64,000 bases of DNA. Origin: Bradyrhizobium neotropicale. GTDB lineage: Bacteria > Pseudomonadota > Alphaproteobacteria > Rhizobiales > Xanthobacteraceae. The stretch spans positions 19,803 to 83,802 of the forward strand of contig NZ_LSEF01000024.1 in NCBI RefSeq assembly GCF_001641695.1. The letters are read 5' to 3'. Below are positions 45,288-55,429 of the stretch, one piece after another; positions within the stretch are counted from its first letter, which is position 1, and every line of letters starts with the position of its first letter. The notes beneath the pieces were generated by a model, which saw only the letters and a program-made list of their open reading frames with translations, was not told where the DNA came from and searched no databases. The position numbers and the translations under genes are program-made.

Positions 45288-46531
45288 GCACGCATCCGGC
45301 GGTCCTGAACGGAGCCTACGACGTCGCGCGCGTGCGCCAGGATTTTCCGGCGCTCGCCATGCAGATCTACGGCAAGCCGCTGGTCTATCTCGACAACGCG
45401 GCCTCGGCGCAGAAGCCGCAGTCCGTGCTGGGCCGCATGACGCAGGCTTATGTATCCGAATATGCCAACGTGCATCGTGGCCTGCATTATCTCGCCAACG
45501 CCGCGACGGAAGCCTATGAGGGGGCGCGCATAAAAGTTGCGCAATTCGTCAACGCCCGCCGCACCGAGGAGATCATCTTCACCCGCAACGTCACCGAGGC
45601 GATCAACCTCGTGGCGTCGTCGTGGGGCGAACCGAACATCAAGGCCGGTGACGAGATCGTCCTCTCGATCATGGAGCACCATTCCAACATCGTGCCCTGG
45701 CATTTCCTCAGGGAACGCCATGGCGCGGTGATCAAATGGGCGCCAGTCGACGACGAAGGCAATTTCCTGATCGACGAGTTCGAGAAGCTGCTGACGCCGA
45801 AGACCAAGCTCGTCGCCATCACGCAGATGTCGAATGCGCTCGGGACGTTCGTTCCGATCAAGGAGGTCGTGCGGCTGGCCCACGATCGCGGCATTCCGGT
45901 GCTGGTCGACGGCGCGCAAGGCGCGGTGCATCTGCCCATCGACGTGCAGGACCTCGATTGCGACTTCTACGCGTTCACCGGTCACAAGGTTTATGGTCCG
46001 ACTGGCATAGGTGCGCTCTACGCCAAGCACGAGCACCTCGTCGCGATGCGGCCTTTCAACGGTGGCGGCGAGATGATCCGCGAGGTTGCGCAGGACTGGG
46101 TCACCTATGGCGACCCGCCGCACAAGTTCGAGGCTGGCACCCCGCCCATCGTCGAGGCGATCGGCCTCGGCGCCGCCATCGACTACGTCAACTCGATCGG
46201 CAAGGAGCGCATTGCCGCGCACGAGCACGACCTCGTCACCTACGCCCAGGAACGGCTGCGCGAAATCAACTCGCTGCGGCTGATCGGCACCGCCCGCGGC
46301 AAGGGCCCGGTAATCTCCTTCGAGCTCAGGGGCGCGCACGCCCACGACGTCGCCACCGTGATCGACCGCCAGGGCATCGCGGTGCGCGCCGGCACCCATT
46401 GCGTGATGCCGCTTTTAGAGCGGTTCAACGTGACTGCGACCTGCCGCGCCTCGTTCGGCATGTATAATACGCGGGAAGAAGTCGACCATCTGGCACAGGC
46501 GCTGCTGAAGGCACGGGATCTGTTCGCATGA
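45284..46531 (+). CDS. sufS: Cysteine desulfurase SufS (class II)
   Basis: The 415-residue class II desulfurase donates sulfur to SufBCD. The start PALAMQIYGKPLVYLDNAAS, the PLP-lysine in FYAFTGHKVYGPTGIGALYA and the short catalytic-cysteine loop VRAGTHCVMPLLERFNVTAT are typical. No sufE gene is present in the operon, so the sulfur acceptor is encoded elsewhere. It overlaps sufD upstream and sufT downstream by 4 bp each, a tightly coupled trio. Confidence 0.96.
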   Translation: MSTHPAVLNGAYDVARVRQDFPALAMQIYGKPLVYLDNAASAQKPQSVLGRMTQAYVSEYANVHRGLHYLANAATEAYEGARIKVAQFVNARRTEEIIFTRNVTEAINLVASSWGEPNIKAGDEIVLSIMEHHSNIVPWHFLRERHGAVIKWAPVDDEGNFLIDEFEKLLTPKTKLVAITQMSNALGTFVPIKEVVRLAHDRGIPVLVDGAQGAVHLPIDVQDLDCDFYAFTGHKVYGPTGIGALYAKHEHLVAMRPFNGGGEMIREVAQDWVTYGDPPHKFEAGTPPIVEAIGLGAAIDYVNSIGKERIAAHEHDLVTYAQERLREINSLRLIGTARGKGPVISFELRGAHAHDVATVIDRQGIAVRAGTHCVMPLLERFNVTATCRASFGMYNTREEVDHLAQALLKARDLFA

Positions 46532-46899
46532 GTGACACGGCCGAAATCAAAGCTAACCCGATGGAGACCCATTCGGCGCTGCCGCCGGAGGAGACCGAGC
46601 GGTTGACGCGCGAGATCATCGCCGGCCTGAAGACCGTGTTCGACCCGGAAATCCCGGCCGACATCTACGAGCTCGGCCTGATCTACAAGGTCGAGATCAA
46701 GGACGATCGCTCCGTCGACGTGCTGATGACACTGACGACGCCGAACTGCCCGGCTGCCGGCGAGCTGCCGACCATGGTGGAGAACGCGGTCGCCAGCGTT
46801 CCCGGCGTCGGCGTGGTCGACGTCAAGGTCGTCTGGGAGCCGGCCTGGTCACCCGAACGGATGAGCGACGAGGCGCGCCTCGTGCTCAACATGTGGTGA
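46528..46899 (+). CDS. sufT: SUF-system maturation protein SufT (DUF59)
   Basis: The 123-residue protein belongs to the MIP18/DUF59 family that helps cluster delivery. It has TVFDPEIPADIYELGLIYKV, the conserved cysteine in LTTPNCPAAGELPTMVENAV, and VKVVWEPAWSPERMSDEARL. It overlaps sufS by 4 bp and is followed after 39 bp by the A-type carrier gene. Confidence 0.95.
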   Translation: MSDTAEIKANPMETHSALPPEETERLTREIIAGLKTVFDPEIPADIYELGLIYKVEIKDDRSVDVLMTLTTPNCPAAGELPTMVENAVASVPGVGVVDVKVVWEPAWSPERMSDEARLVLNMW

Positions 46900-46938
46900 C
46901 GCCGCGTCCGGCATTGAATTTGCCCCGTAACGGATCAT

Positions 46939-47358
46939 ATGACTGAGATGACCCAGGTATCGTCAGGCTCAACACCAGCTTCCACCCCCAAGCCGCGGCG
47001 GCCGCGCCCGCAGGTGATGCGGCTGACGGATGCTGCCGCGCAGCGCATCACGGAGCTGACCCAGCGCGCCGATTCCGAGATCGTGGGCCTGCGCGTCGGT
47101 GTGAAGAACGGCGGTTGTGCCGGCCAGTCCTACACCGTCGAATACGCCCACGAGATCCGCCCGACCGACGAGGTCGTCGAGGACAAGGGCGTCAAGATCC
47201 TGGTCGATCCCAAGGCCGTGCTGTTCCTGCTCGGCACCGAGATGGACTACAAGGCCGACAAGATGCAGGCCCAGTTCGTCTTCAACAACCCCAACCAGGT
47301 CTCCGCCTGCGGCTGCGGCGAGTCGGTCGAGCTGCGGCCCGCGAAGGTCGAGGGGTAG
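46939..47358 (+). CDS. sufA: A-type Fe-S carrier protein (SufA/IscA family)
   Basis: The 139-residue protein carries assembled clusters to apoproteins. The three cluster cysteines are in VKNGGCAGQSYTVEYA and SACGCGESVELRP near the C-terminus. The first 35 residues (TP/KPRRPRPQ) are a low-complexity extension. As last gene of the operon it is followed at once by a palindromic repeat. Confidence 0.93.
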   Translation: MTEMTQVSSGSTPASTPKPRRPRPQVMRLTDAAAQRITELTQRADSEIVGLRVGVKNGGCAGQSYTVEYAHEIRPTDEVVEDKGVKILVDPKAVLFLLGTEMDYKADKMQAQFVFNNPNQVSACGCGESVELRPAKVEG

Positions 47359-47379
47359 CCCCGCTACCACTACCTAATT

Positions 47380-47459
47380 CGTCATTGCGAGCGCAGCGAA
47401 GCAATCCAGACCATCTCCGCGGGGACAGTCTGGATTGCTTCGCTTCGCTCGCAATGACG
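47380..47459. repeat. 80-bp palindromic intergenic repeat
   Basis: The left arm begins CGTCATTGCGAGCG and continues AGCGAAGCAATCCAGA. The right arm is its inverse, TCTGGATTGCTTCGCT to CGCTCGCAATGACG, with a short centre. This family (cgtcattgcgagcgaagcga...) is widespread between genes in Bradyrhizobium. Here it follows the sufA stop and probably acts as a transcription end or mRNA-stabilising hairpin. Confidence 0.85.
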
Positions 47460-47502
47460 CCGGAGTTATGAAGGCTGGCCCTCTTACAAGCGGAAGCCTC
47501 CC

Positions 47503-47946
47503 ATGGACCGCGAATTCCTGATCGACCTGTTCGCCGATTTCGGCCCCGTCACCATCCGCAAGATGTTTTCCGGCTACGGCATCTCCGCCGACGGCACCAA
47601 CTTCGCGCTGGCCTTGCGCGCCGGCCTGTTCTTCCGCGCCGACGAGCAGACCATCCCTGACTATGAGGCCGAGGGCTCAGGGCCGTTCCAGTATCAGACC
47701 CGCGCCAAGACGGTGACGGTCAACTCCTACTGGCAATTGCCCGCGCGCCTGTTCGACGATTCCGAGGAGCTTGCGCAATGGGCGAGGGCGGCGCTCGCCG
47801 CCGCCCAGCGCGCCAAGGTGAAGAAGCGGCCGAAGACGAAGAAGGCGGCGAAGACGAAATCGAAGAAGCCTGCCCCCAAGAAGCAAGTCACCAAGAAGAC
47901 AGTCCGTAGGGTGGGCAAGGCGAAGCGTGCCCACCGCTCAAGATGA
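47503..47946 (+). CDS. TfoX-N domain protein with Lys-rich, repeat-derived tail
   Basis: The 147-residue protein starts with the TfoX_N domain: DLFADFGPVTIRKMFSGYGI and GLFFRADEQTIPDYEAEG. TfoX/Sxy relatives were named for competence regulation, but stand-alone TfoX_N proteins in alphaproteobacteria have no proven role. Residues about 105-133 are Lys/Ala-rich. The last 13 residues (from VRRVGKAKRAHR) are encoded by the left arm of the palindromic repeat at 47905-47996. No upstream partner. Confidence 0.85.
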   Translation: MDREFLIDLFADFGPVTIRKMFSGYGISADGTNFALALRAGLFFRADEQTIPDYEAEGSGPFQYQTRAKTVTVNSYWQLPARLFDDSEELAQWARAALAAAQRAKVKKRPKTKKAAKTKSKKPAPKKQVTKKTVRRVGKAKRAHRSR

Positions 47947-47996
47947 GGATTGGAAAGATGGTGGGCACGGCGCAACCCACCTTTGCCCACCCTACG
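47905..47996. repeat. 92-bp palindromic repeat overlapping a gene end
   Basis: Begins CGTAGGGTGGGCAAGG and ends with the inverse CTTTGCCCACCCTACG, with internal GTGCCCACC / GGTGGGCAC arms. It is another Bradyrhizobium-type intergenic repeat. Its left 42 bp are translated as the C-terminus of the TfoX-like protein. Confidence 0.85.
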
Positions 47997-48019
47997 ATTT
48001 CCTTACCGTGAGATAAGAC

Positions 48020-49087
48020 CTAAGCCACCCGGCTGTGCGTCTCGACTGCGTATTCCGGATCGGCCTCGCAGATCACACGGTTGCGGCCGTTGCGCTTGGC
48101 GGCGTAGAGGCAGGCGTCGGCGCGCTCGATCAACGCGTCGGTGTCGTCGCCCTGCTTGAGCATGGAGACGCCGACGGAAATGGTGACGCGGCCGAGGATC
48201 TCGCCGGTCGACTTCTTCTTCAATTCCTTCGCCATCACGGCGCGGCGAATGTGATCGGCAACCGTGAGGGCCTGGCGCAGCGCGGTGTTGGGCAGCACGA
48301 CCGCGAACTCCTCGCCGCCATAGCGGGCGGTAATGTCCTGCCCCTTGATGGTCTGCTTCAGCGACAGGCCGACCAGGCGCAGCACCTGGTCGCCGGTGAG
48401 ATGGCCGTAGGAGTCGTTGAAGGACTTGAAATGGTCGATGTCGAACAGCAGCAGCGACAGCGGCTCGCCTGAGGCGAGTGCGTTCTGCACGGCCATGCCG
48501 ATCATGCGATCGAAATATTTGCGATTTCCGAGGCCCGTCAGCGGATCGGTCAGGCTCTCGGCGCGGATCGCCTCGAGGCTCTGCTGGAGATTGCTGATCT
48601 CGTTCTTCGACAGCGTCAGCCGGTCTTCCAGCGCCTTGTTGGTGTCGCGCATCTCTTTGGTCGAGCGCACCAGCGTCTCGACAATCGACTTGATCTGCTC
48701 GCGGCTCTTGGCCGAGGCCAGCTTTGCCGTCGCGCCCGACAGACTGACATCGTAGGAGCTGGTCATCCCGAGCGCTTCACTCAGGACCTTCATGACGTCG
48801 TCGATCTCGCCGATGACGCGCGCGCCGACCTTGTCGATGCGGTCGGTGGTCTTGATGTGGGAGAGATAGGTCTCGTAGATCTGCTCAAGATCGGCTTCGG
48901 TCAGCCTGCCGTTGCGCGCCAGCGTCTCGTTGATGATCTTGTTGAGCGGCGCGTTGTAGCCGGTGGCGTAGACGTACCAGATCTCGTAATTGCGGGGAAT
49001 TGCGGTCTGCTTGAGCGATCTGATTTGACCGAGCGCTACCTCGGCGAACGCCATCGTGCGTTCGTGTTCATCGAGCACCTTGACCAC
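48020..49087 (-). CDS. Diguanylate cyclase (GGDEF protein)
   Basis: The 355-residue protein makes cyclic di-GMP from two GTP. The C-terminal GGDEF domain (about 175-340) has DPLTGLGNRKYFDRM and the active-site GGEEF at 257-261. The product-inhibition I-site, RxxD five residues before GGEEF, reads KGQD here, so feedback inhibition should be weak or absent. Residues 1-150 form a helical region with YEIWYVYATGYNAPLNKIIN, found in front of GGDEF in several rhizobial proteins, then a coiled coil. No transmembrane helix. The start is GTG 49087; ATG further in (MAFAEVALGQ) is possible. Confidence 0.9.
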   Translation of the reverse strand: MVKVLDEHERTMAFAEVALGQIRSLKQTAIPRNYEIWYVYATGYNAPLNKIINETLARNGRLTEADLEQIYETYLSHIKTTDRIDKVGARVIGEIDDVMKVLSEALGMTSSYDVSLSGATAKLASAKSREQIKSIVETLVRSTKEMRDTNKALEDRLTLSKNEISNLQQSLEAIRAESLTDPLTGLGNRKYFDRMIGMAVQNALASGEPLSLLLFDIDHFKSFNDSYGHLTGDQVLRLVGLSLKQTIKGQDITARYGGEEFAVVLPNTALRQALTVADHIRRAVMAKELKKKSTGEILGRVTISVGVSMLKQGDDTDALIERADACLYAAKRNGRNRVICEADPEYAVETHSRVA

Positions 49088-49246
49088 AGAACATACCCCA
49101 CAGCGGTCGGTGCGCCATCGACCGCAGCAATGCTTAAATTATGTTCGTAGGCTAACGGACGATCGTGAACGGTCGGTAAACGGCCGGTCGCGAATGCATC
49201 CGAAAAAGTGTAGAGCGGCTTTCTTCAACCAAACCGCATTCGCGCT

Positions 49247-50719
<1,473 letters not shown>

Positions 50720-51006
50720 TGAGCCTCTGGTCGAAACCGCCGTTCGGAATCGAGGGTAAAAAGGCTGTCGCGTTCCACCCCGAAACGGCGCGCTCTCAAA
50801 GAAGCTTGGGGTGCTGACTTACGCGAACAAAGCGCCAGGCTCAGGAATCGCTCTTCGATTTGAGCCGCGTCGACCCGGAACATAGGGGGGAATCGGCCAA
50901 AGTCAATGGAGCGGGCGCGGGAAGACCCTTAAAAACCTGAGGTTTTTGCCCAAATAGCGGACGCAGCTTGGCTTTTCCGCCTCTGTTTGGCAGTTCGGCG
51001 GGAACC

Positions 51007-51999
51007 TCAGCCACGTCTGTCGGCGCCCTCGGAGGTCTGGGCCCGGAAATCGCCAGGGGCCATGCCATAGGCGGCATTGAAGACCCGGTAATAGGTCGCC
51101 AGGCTCTCGAAGCCGCAGGCCGCGGCGACGTCCGCAATCAGCCGATCCGGCGCCTCGCGCATCAGCCGGCGGCTCTGCTTCAGGCGCTCGTCCGTGACGG
51201 TCTGCGAGAAGCTCTTCTCGGCCATTTCGAACAGCATGTGCAGGTGGCGCACGGAGACGCCGAGCTGGTCCGCCACCATGGTCGGCGTCAGATCAGGATT
51301 CCGGAGGTCCTGTGCGATCAGGCGGCGCGCCAGGGAGAGACGGGCGGTCCGCAGCGCGGCCTGGCCACGCCGGCTGCCCGGCCCGACAATGCCGCGCTCG
51401 ATCAACGCCAGATGGGCCAGCGCCTGGACGAGCGTAGTGGTCTCGGCCGAAGCATCGTCCGCGGCGGTCTCACCGAGATCGGCAAAGCAGGAGTTCAGCA
51501 GGGGCGCCAGGGTGGAGTCGGTGAAGGTCTTCGGCGCCAGCCCGCGCATGCGCTTGTCCTGCCCTGGAATACCGCCGACGGGCACTTTCAGGATCCGCAG
51601 GTGAAATCCGGCAGTCCCGAGCGGCACCGTGCGGTAGGGCAGATCGGTATGGCTGGTGGCGAAGCTGCCATTGGGAATGGCGAAATCGCCGCCGCGCAGG
51701 CCGCCGAACCAGCCGCCGTCGCCAAGCTGCTGGTAGACGCAGATACTGTCACCGGGGGCATAGCCGATGTCGGCCTTGCTGCGCTCGACGGTGTATGGCG
51801 AGGCCTTCAACTCCACAAAGCCGGCTCCCCCGAGCTTGCGCAGCGAGAACTCGCCGACGAAGTCGGCGCGCCGTTCCCGCTCGAGCTCCGCCGTGACGCC
51901 GAACAGCCCCTTGGCGCGGACCTCGCGCCAATAGTCGAAGCGGTCCTGCGGTTCGACCTCGTCGGTGCACCAGCGATACACGGCAGTCCCCGGTCTCAA
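51007..51999 (-). CDS. AraC-family transcriptional regulator
   Basis: The 330-residue regulator has an N-terminal AraC-binding-like domain (RFDYWREVRAKGLFGVTAEL, an opening seen in the FeaR/NphR-like AraC_binding_2 group) and a C-terminal double HTH (TPTMVADQLGVSVRHLHMLF and LIADVAAACGFESLATYYRV, ending FRAQT). The inducer is unknown. The predicted start is TTG 51999; no better in-frame ATG precedes the conserved region. It is divergent from the caspase-like gene, with a perfect 19-bp palindrome between them. Confidence 0.87.
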   Translation of the reverse strand: MRPGTAVYRWCTDEVEPQDRFDYWREVRAKGLFGVTAELERERRADFVGEFSLRKLGGAGFVELKASPYTVERSKADIGYAPGDSICVYQQLGDGGWFGGLRGGDFAIPNGSFATSHTDLPYRTVPLGTAGFHLRILKVPVGGIPGQDKRMRGLAPKTFTDSTLAPLLNSCFADLGETAADDASAETTTLVQALAHLALIERGIVGPGSRRGQAALRTARLSLARRLIAQDLRNPDLTPTMVADQLGVSVRHLHMLFEMAEKSFSQTVTDERLKQSRRLMREAPDRLIADVAAACGFESLATYYRVFNAAYGMAPGDFRAQTSEGADRRG

Positions 52000-52020
52000 A
52001 CGGAATTACAGAAGAAAAAG

Positions 52021-52039
52021 CAGATTCCGGCGGAATCTG
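52021..52039. promoter_or_regulatory. Perfect 19-bp palindrome between araC-type and caspase-like genes
   Basis: CAGATTCCGGCGGAATCTG has two 9-base perfect arms around one central base. It lies 22 bp upstream of the AraC-type gene start and 140 bp upstream of the caspase-like gene. It could be an operator or an RNA hairpin in the 5' leader of the regulator. Confidence 0.5.
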
Positions 52040-52178
52040 CCATAGGTCAGAAGTCGCGCCGGTCGGTTCCGCCTGTTGAACCGTCACCACCGCTCGGCCG
52101 ACTATGAAATCAGCAGCGGCAGGGGCGAAGGCCGGTGAAGGAACCCGGTCAGACAGCCCTCCGCAACGGGGATTTTCG

Positions 52179-53705
52179 ATGGCGCATCGGCTTTTCAGAA
52201 TTTTGGCAGCGCTTGGCCTGGCGGCAGGCCTGAGCGGCTTTGCGGTTAGCGCCCACGCCGAAAAGCGCGTCGCGCTCGTCGTCGGCAACAACGACTACAG
52301 GAACGTTCCGAAGCTGCTCAAGGCCGTCAACGACGCCCGCACGATGGGCGATACGCTGAAGCAGCTCGGCTTTTCAGTGATGGTGGCGGAGAACCAGAAC
52401 CGGCAGCAATTTTCCGAGACGCTGCTCGCCTTCGACAGGGCGATCGAGCCCGGCGACACCGCGTTCTTCTTCTACGCCGGCCACGGTTTCGAGATCGCCG
52501 GCCAGAACTATCTGCTGCCGACCGACGTGCCGGCGGCGACTGAAGGCCAGGAAGAACTGGTGCGCGACGCTTCGATCCTTGCCGATCGCATCGTCGAGCG
52601 TCTCCAGAACAAGAAGGCGCGGACCTCGATCTTGGTGTTCGACGCCTGCCGCAACAACCCGTTCGAGCGTGCCGGCACGCGCGCGGTTGCCGGCGGCGGC
52701 GGGCTTGCGCCGATGACGCAACTGCCAGAAGGCGTCTTCTCGGTGTTCTCGGCCGGCCCGCGCCAGACCGCGCTCGATCGCCTGTCGAATGACGACGCCA
52801 ACCCGAATTCGGTGTTCACGCGCACCTTCGCCAAGGAGCTGTTGCAGCCCGGCGAAAACCTGGTGCAGGTGGCGCAGCGCACCCGCCGTCTCGTCAGCGA
52901 GATGGCCGATACCGTCAAGCACAAGCAGGTGCCGGTCTATTTCGACCAGATGGTCGACGACGTCTTCCTCAGCGGCCTCGCGAAGGATGCGGCGGCCGCG
53001 GCCGCGCGGCCGGCAGATCCGCCGCCGCAGAAGGTCGCGGCGCTGCCGCCGGTGTCGGTGCCGCGCGTACCGAAGGAGGAATCCACCAACGCCCCGATCG
53101 CGAGCTTTTCGCGCCACAATGGCGGGTGGAGCGTCTCGTTCTCCTTCGCCGACCCGACGCTCGGCATTTCCTGGCGCATGGCCGGCGGCGGCGACTTCCG
53201 CGAGACCGGCTTCCTCGATACGCTCGACCAGCGCACGCGCAAGCGGGTGCCGAACCCGTCGATCGAGCTGCCGCCGGACGCGCAGGCCGGCACGATCGAG
53301 GTGCGCTACATCGACGCCTCCGGCGACATGCAGGGCCCGTTCCCGATCAAGTTCGATCCCGAGGCCGCGCTGATCCGCGACCAGCGCAAGATCCTCGACA
53401 TGACCGCCACGAGCTGGCTCTCGTTCCGCGAATTCAACGGGCTGCTCGTCTACTACACCCATCTCGTGTCGTATCGCTGCGCCATCCGCGAGGTCCGCAT
53501 CGGCATTGACACCGCCGTGCCCAACCAGGTGCTGAAGATGCCGGCCTGCGACATGCGCGATCCTACCTCGATCAACGCCGGCATGCTGCCGCTCTACATG
53601 AAGCTCGCGCCGGCCACGCAGTTCATCTCGGTCGAACTGACCTATCGCGACGGCAGCGTCTCGGAGATCAAGAGCTTTCGCACGGCGAACCGCAGCAAGA
53701 ATTGA
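52179..53705 (+). CDS. Secreted caspase-family (C14) protein
   Basis: The 508-residue protein has a signal peptide (MAHRLFRILAALGLAAGLSG..., cleavage after AHA at about residue 27). A caspase-like p20 domain follows at about 28-260. The catalytic dyad is intact: H102 in YAGHGFEI and C157 in LVFDACRNNPF. SVFSAGPRQTALD and NSVFTRTFAKELLQPG match bacterial orthocaspase-like proteins. After a Pro-rich linker (about 290-325) residues 330-508 form a second, beta-rich domain without recognised relatives. ATG 52179 with GGGGA upstream is preferred to 52104. The function of periplasmic caspase-like proteins in rhizobia is not established. Confidence 0.9.
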   Translation: MAHRLFRILAALGLAAGLSGFAVSAHAEKRVALVVGNNDYRNVPKLLKAVNDARTMGDTLKQLGFSVMVAENQNRQQFSETLLAFDRAIEPGDTAFFFYAGHGFEIAGQNYLLPTDVPAATEGQEELVRDASILADRIVERLQNKKARTSILVFDACRNNPFERAGTRAVAGGGGLAPMTQLPEGVFSVFSAGPRQTALDRLSNDDANPNSVFTRTFAKELLQPGENLVQVAQRTRRLVSEMADTVKHKQVPVYFDQMVDDVFLSGLAKDAAAAAARPADPPPQKVAALPPVSVPRVPKEESTNAPIASFSRHNGGWSVSFSFADPTLGISWRMAGGGDFRETGFLDTLDQRTRKRVPNPSIELPPDAQAGTIEVRYIDASGDMQGPFPIKFDPEAALIRDQRKILDMTATSWLSFREFNGLLVYYTHLVSYRCAIREVRIGIDTAVPNQVLKMPACDMRDPTSINAGMLPLYMKLAPATQFISVELTYRDGSVSEIKSFRTANRSKN

Positions 53706-53766
53706 GCCAGTCGCCGCCGGCTGGAACCGGCGCAATCCGTTGAGCAGGCCCTCTTCGGGCACGTCG

Positions 53767-54051
53767 CTATTGGCGATGTTTGCCGAAGAAGCGCTTGATG
53801 GAGTCGATCGCCTCGATCAAAGGCGGCGTCAGCGAAAAGAACGCGCCCAGGGCGATCGAGATGATCACGTGCCGGAACAGGACCTTGTCCTGCTCCTCCA
53901 CCGGGTGGCCCTTCTGGTCGATCCGCGCCGGGGCAAGCGTTCCCGTTTCGCCCGGGCCCGGCTTTCGCGGCTTCCGCGACGGGATCATGACCACGACGAA
54001 AAGTACGTTGATCAGAATCCAGATGCCGACCAATATAAGTACGGTACGCAA
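53767..54051 (-). CDS. Small two-helix membrane protein
   Basis: The 94-residue protein has a hydrophobic N-terminal helix (VLILVGIWILINVLFVVVMI), a central Pro/Lys-rich polar stretch and a second hydrophobic segment (FRHVIISIALGAFFSLTPPL). The start appears to be TTG 54051 with AGGAA seven bases upstream. No family recognised. It converges on the caspase-like gene and is divergent from the FAD monooxygenase gene. Confidence 0.7.
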   Translation of the reverse strand: MRTVLILVGIWILINVLFVVVMIPSRKPRKPGPGETGTLAPARIDQKGHPVEEQDKVLFRHVIISIALGAFFSLTPPLIEAIDSIKRFFGKHRQ

Positions 54052-54169
54052 CGTAAATTCCTGAAATCAATAGAAACTTCAACAAAATTACTGATCATTC
54101 GCGCAAGCAGCAAACCAAATTGCGACTTGCTGCAGTGCAATAAAACTAGTGCGTAAATGGGAGCCGATC

Positions 54170-55429
54170 ATGGACCCAGGCACGTCGCCACAGCCGCCCG
54201 AACGGCGCTCCCTCAAGGTCCGCTGCTGCGTCGTCGGCGGTGGTCCCGCCGGCATGATGCTCGGTTATCTCCTGGGGCGTGCCGGCATCGACGTCGTGGT
54301 GCTGGAGAAGCATGCGGACTTCTTCCGCGATTTTCGCGGCGACACGGTGCATCCTTCGACGCTCCAGGTGATGGACGAGCTCGGTCTGATCGACGGCTTC
54401 CTGAAGCTGCCGCATCAACGCCTGCAGACGATGGACGGCCTGTTCGGCGGCACGCATGTGCGGATCGCCGATCTCAGCCGGCTCCGCACCAAATACCCGT
54501 TCATTGCCTTCATGCCGCAATGGGACTTTCTGAATTTCCTGCGCGAGGCCGGCAAGCGCTTCGCCTCGCTCAGGGTGATGATGAGCACGGAGGCCGTCGA
54601 CCTGATCCGCCGCGGCGAGACCATCGCCGGCGTGCGCGCGACGACGCCCGAAGGGCCGCTCGATATCGAGGCTGATCTGACCATCGCCTGCGACGGCCGG
54701 CATTCGATCGTGCGCGAGCGCGCGGGCCTTGCGCTCGACGAGATCGGCGCGCCGATGGACGTGCTGTGGTTCCGTGTCGGCCGCAGGGCCGACGAGACAG
54801 AGAACCTGTTCGCGCGCATCGAGCCCGGCAAGATGATGGTCACCTTCGACCGCGGCGACTACTGGCAATGCGCCTATGTCATCGCCAAGGGACAGTATGA
54901 GGCTGTTAAGGCGAGGGGATTGCCGGCGCTGCTCGACGACGTTGTGCGCATGGCGCCCGTGCTGCGATCGGGAATTGCCGACGTGAAGAGTTTTGACGAC
55001 ATCAAGCTGCTCACGGTCGCGATCAACCGGCTGAAGCACTGGACACGGCCGGGGCTGCTCTGCATCGGCGATGCCGCGCATGCGATGTCGCCGGTGGGCG
55101 GCGTCGGCGTCAATCTCGCCGTGCAGGATGCGGTCGCAACCGCCAATCTGCTTGCCGACAAGATCAGCCGCGGTTGTCCGTCAGAGCACGAGCTCGACGC
55201 GGTGCGCGCGCGACGCGAATTTCCGGTGAAGATGACGCAGGCGATGCAGGTGGTCGTGCAGAACAACATCATCGGCGCTGCCTTGAAGCCCGGAAACCAG
55301 CCGCTGAAGGTGCCGCTGATCATTCGTCTGATCACGGCGGTGCCGTGGCTCCAGGGCATTCCGGCGCGCCTGCTCGCGCTCGGCATACGGCCCGAGCATG
55401 TCGCGTCGAAGGCCGCGCAAATGCCCTGA
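54170..55429 (+). CDS. FAD-dependent aromatic-hydroxylase-like monooxygenase
   Basis: The 419-residue flavoprotein belongs to the PHBH/UbiH-like group. It has CVVGGGPAGMMLGYLLGRAG for FAD binding, RGDTVHPSTLQVMDELGLID, the DG motif CDGRHSIVRERAG and the GD motif GDAAHAMSPVGGVGVNLAVQ. Such enzymes hydroxylate aromatic or quinone-like compounds with NAD(P)H; the substrate is not clear. ATG 54170 with GGGAG eight bases before is preferred over GTG 54149. The upstream 130 bp are markedly AT-rich for this genome and should hold its promoter. Confidence 0.9.
   Translation: MDPGTSPQPPERRSLKVRCCVVGGGPAGMMLGYLLGRAGIDVVVLEKHADFFRDFRGDTVHPSTLQVMDELGLIDGFLKLPHQRLQTMDGLFGGTHVRIADLSRLRTKYPFIAFMPQWDFLNFLREAGKRFASLRVMMSTEAVDLIRRGETIAGVRATTPEGPLDIEADLTIACDGRHSIVRERAGLALDEIGAPMDVLWFRVGRRADETENLFARIEPGKMMVTFDRGDYWQCAYVIAKGQYEAVKARGLPALLDDVVRMAPVLRSGIADVKSFDDIKLLTVAINRLKHWTRPGLLCIGDAAHAMSPVGGVGVNLAVQDAVATANLLADKISRGCPSEHELDAVRARREFPVKMTQAMQVVVQNNIIGAALKPGNQPLKVPLIIRLITAVPWLQGIPARLLALGIRPEHVASKAAQMP

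Noticed and set aside
54120..54142. Imperfect inverted repeat ATTGC(G)ACT...AGTGCAAT before the FAD monooxygenase
   Set aside because: Arms differ by an inserted base and are short; the stretch is AT-rich, so chance is likely. May still be part of the promoter.
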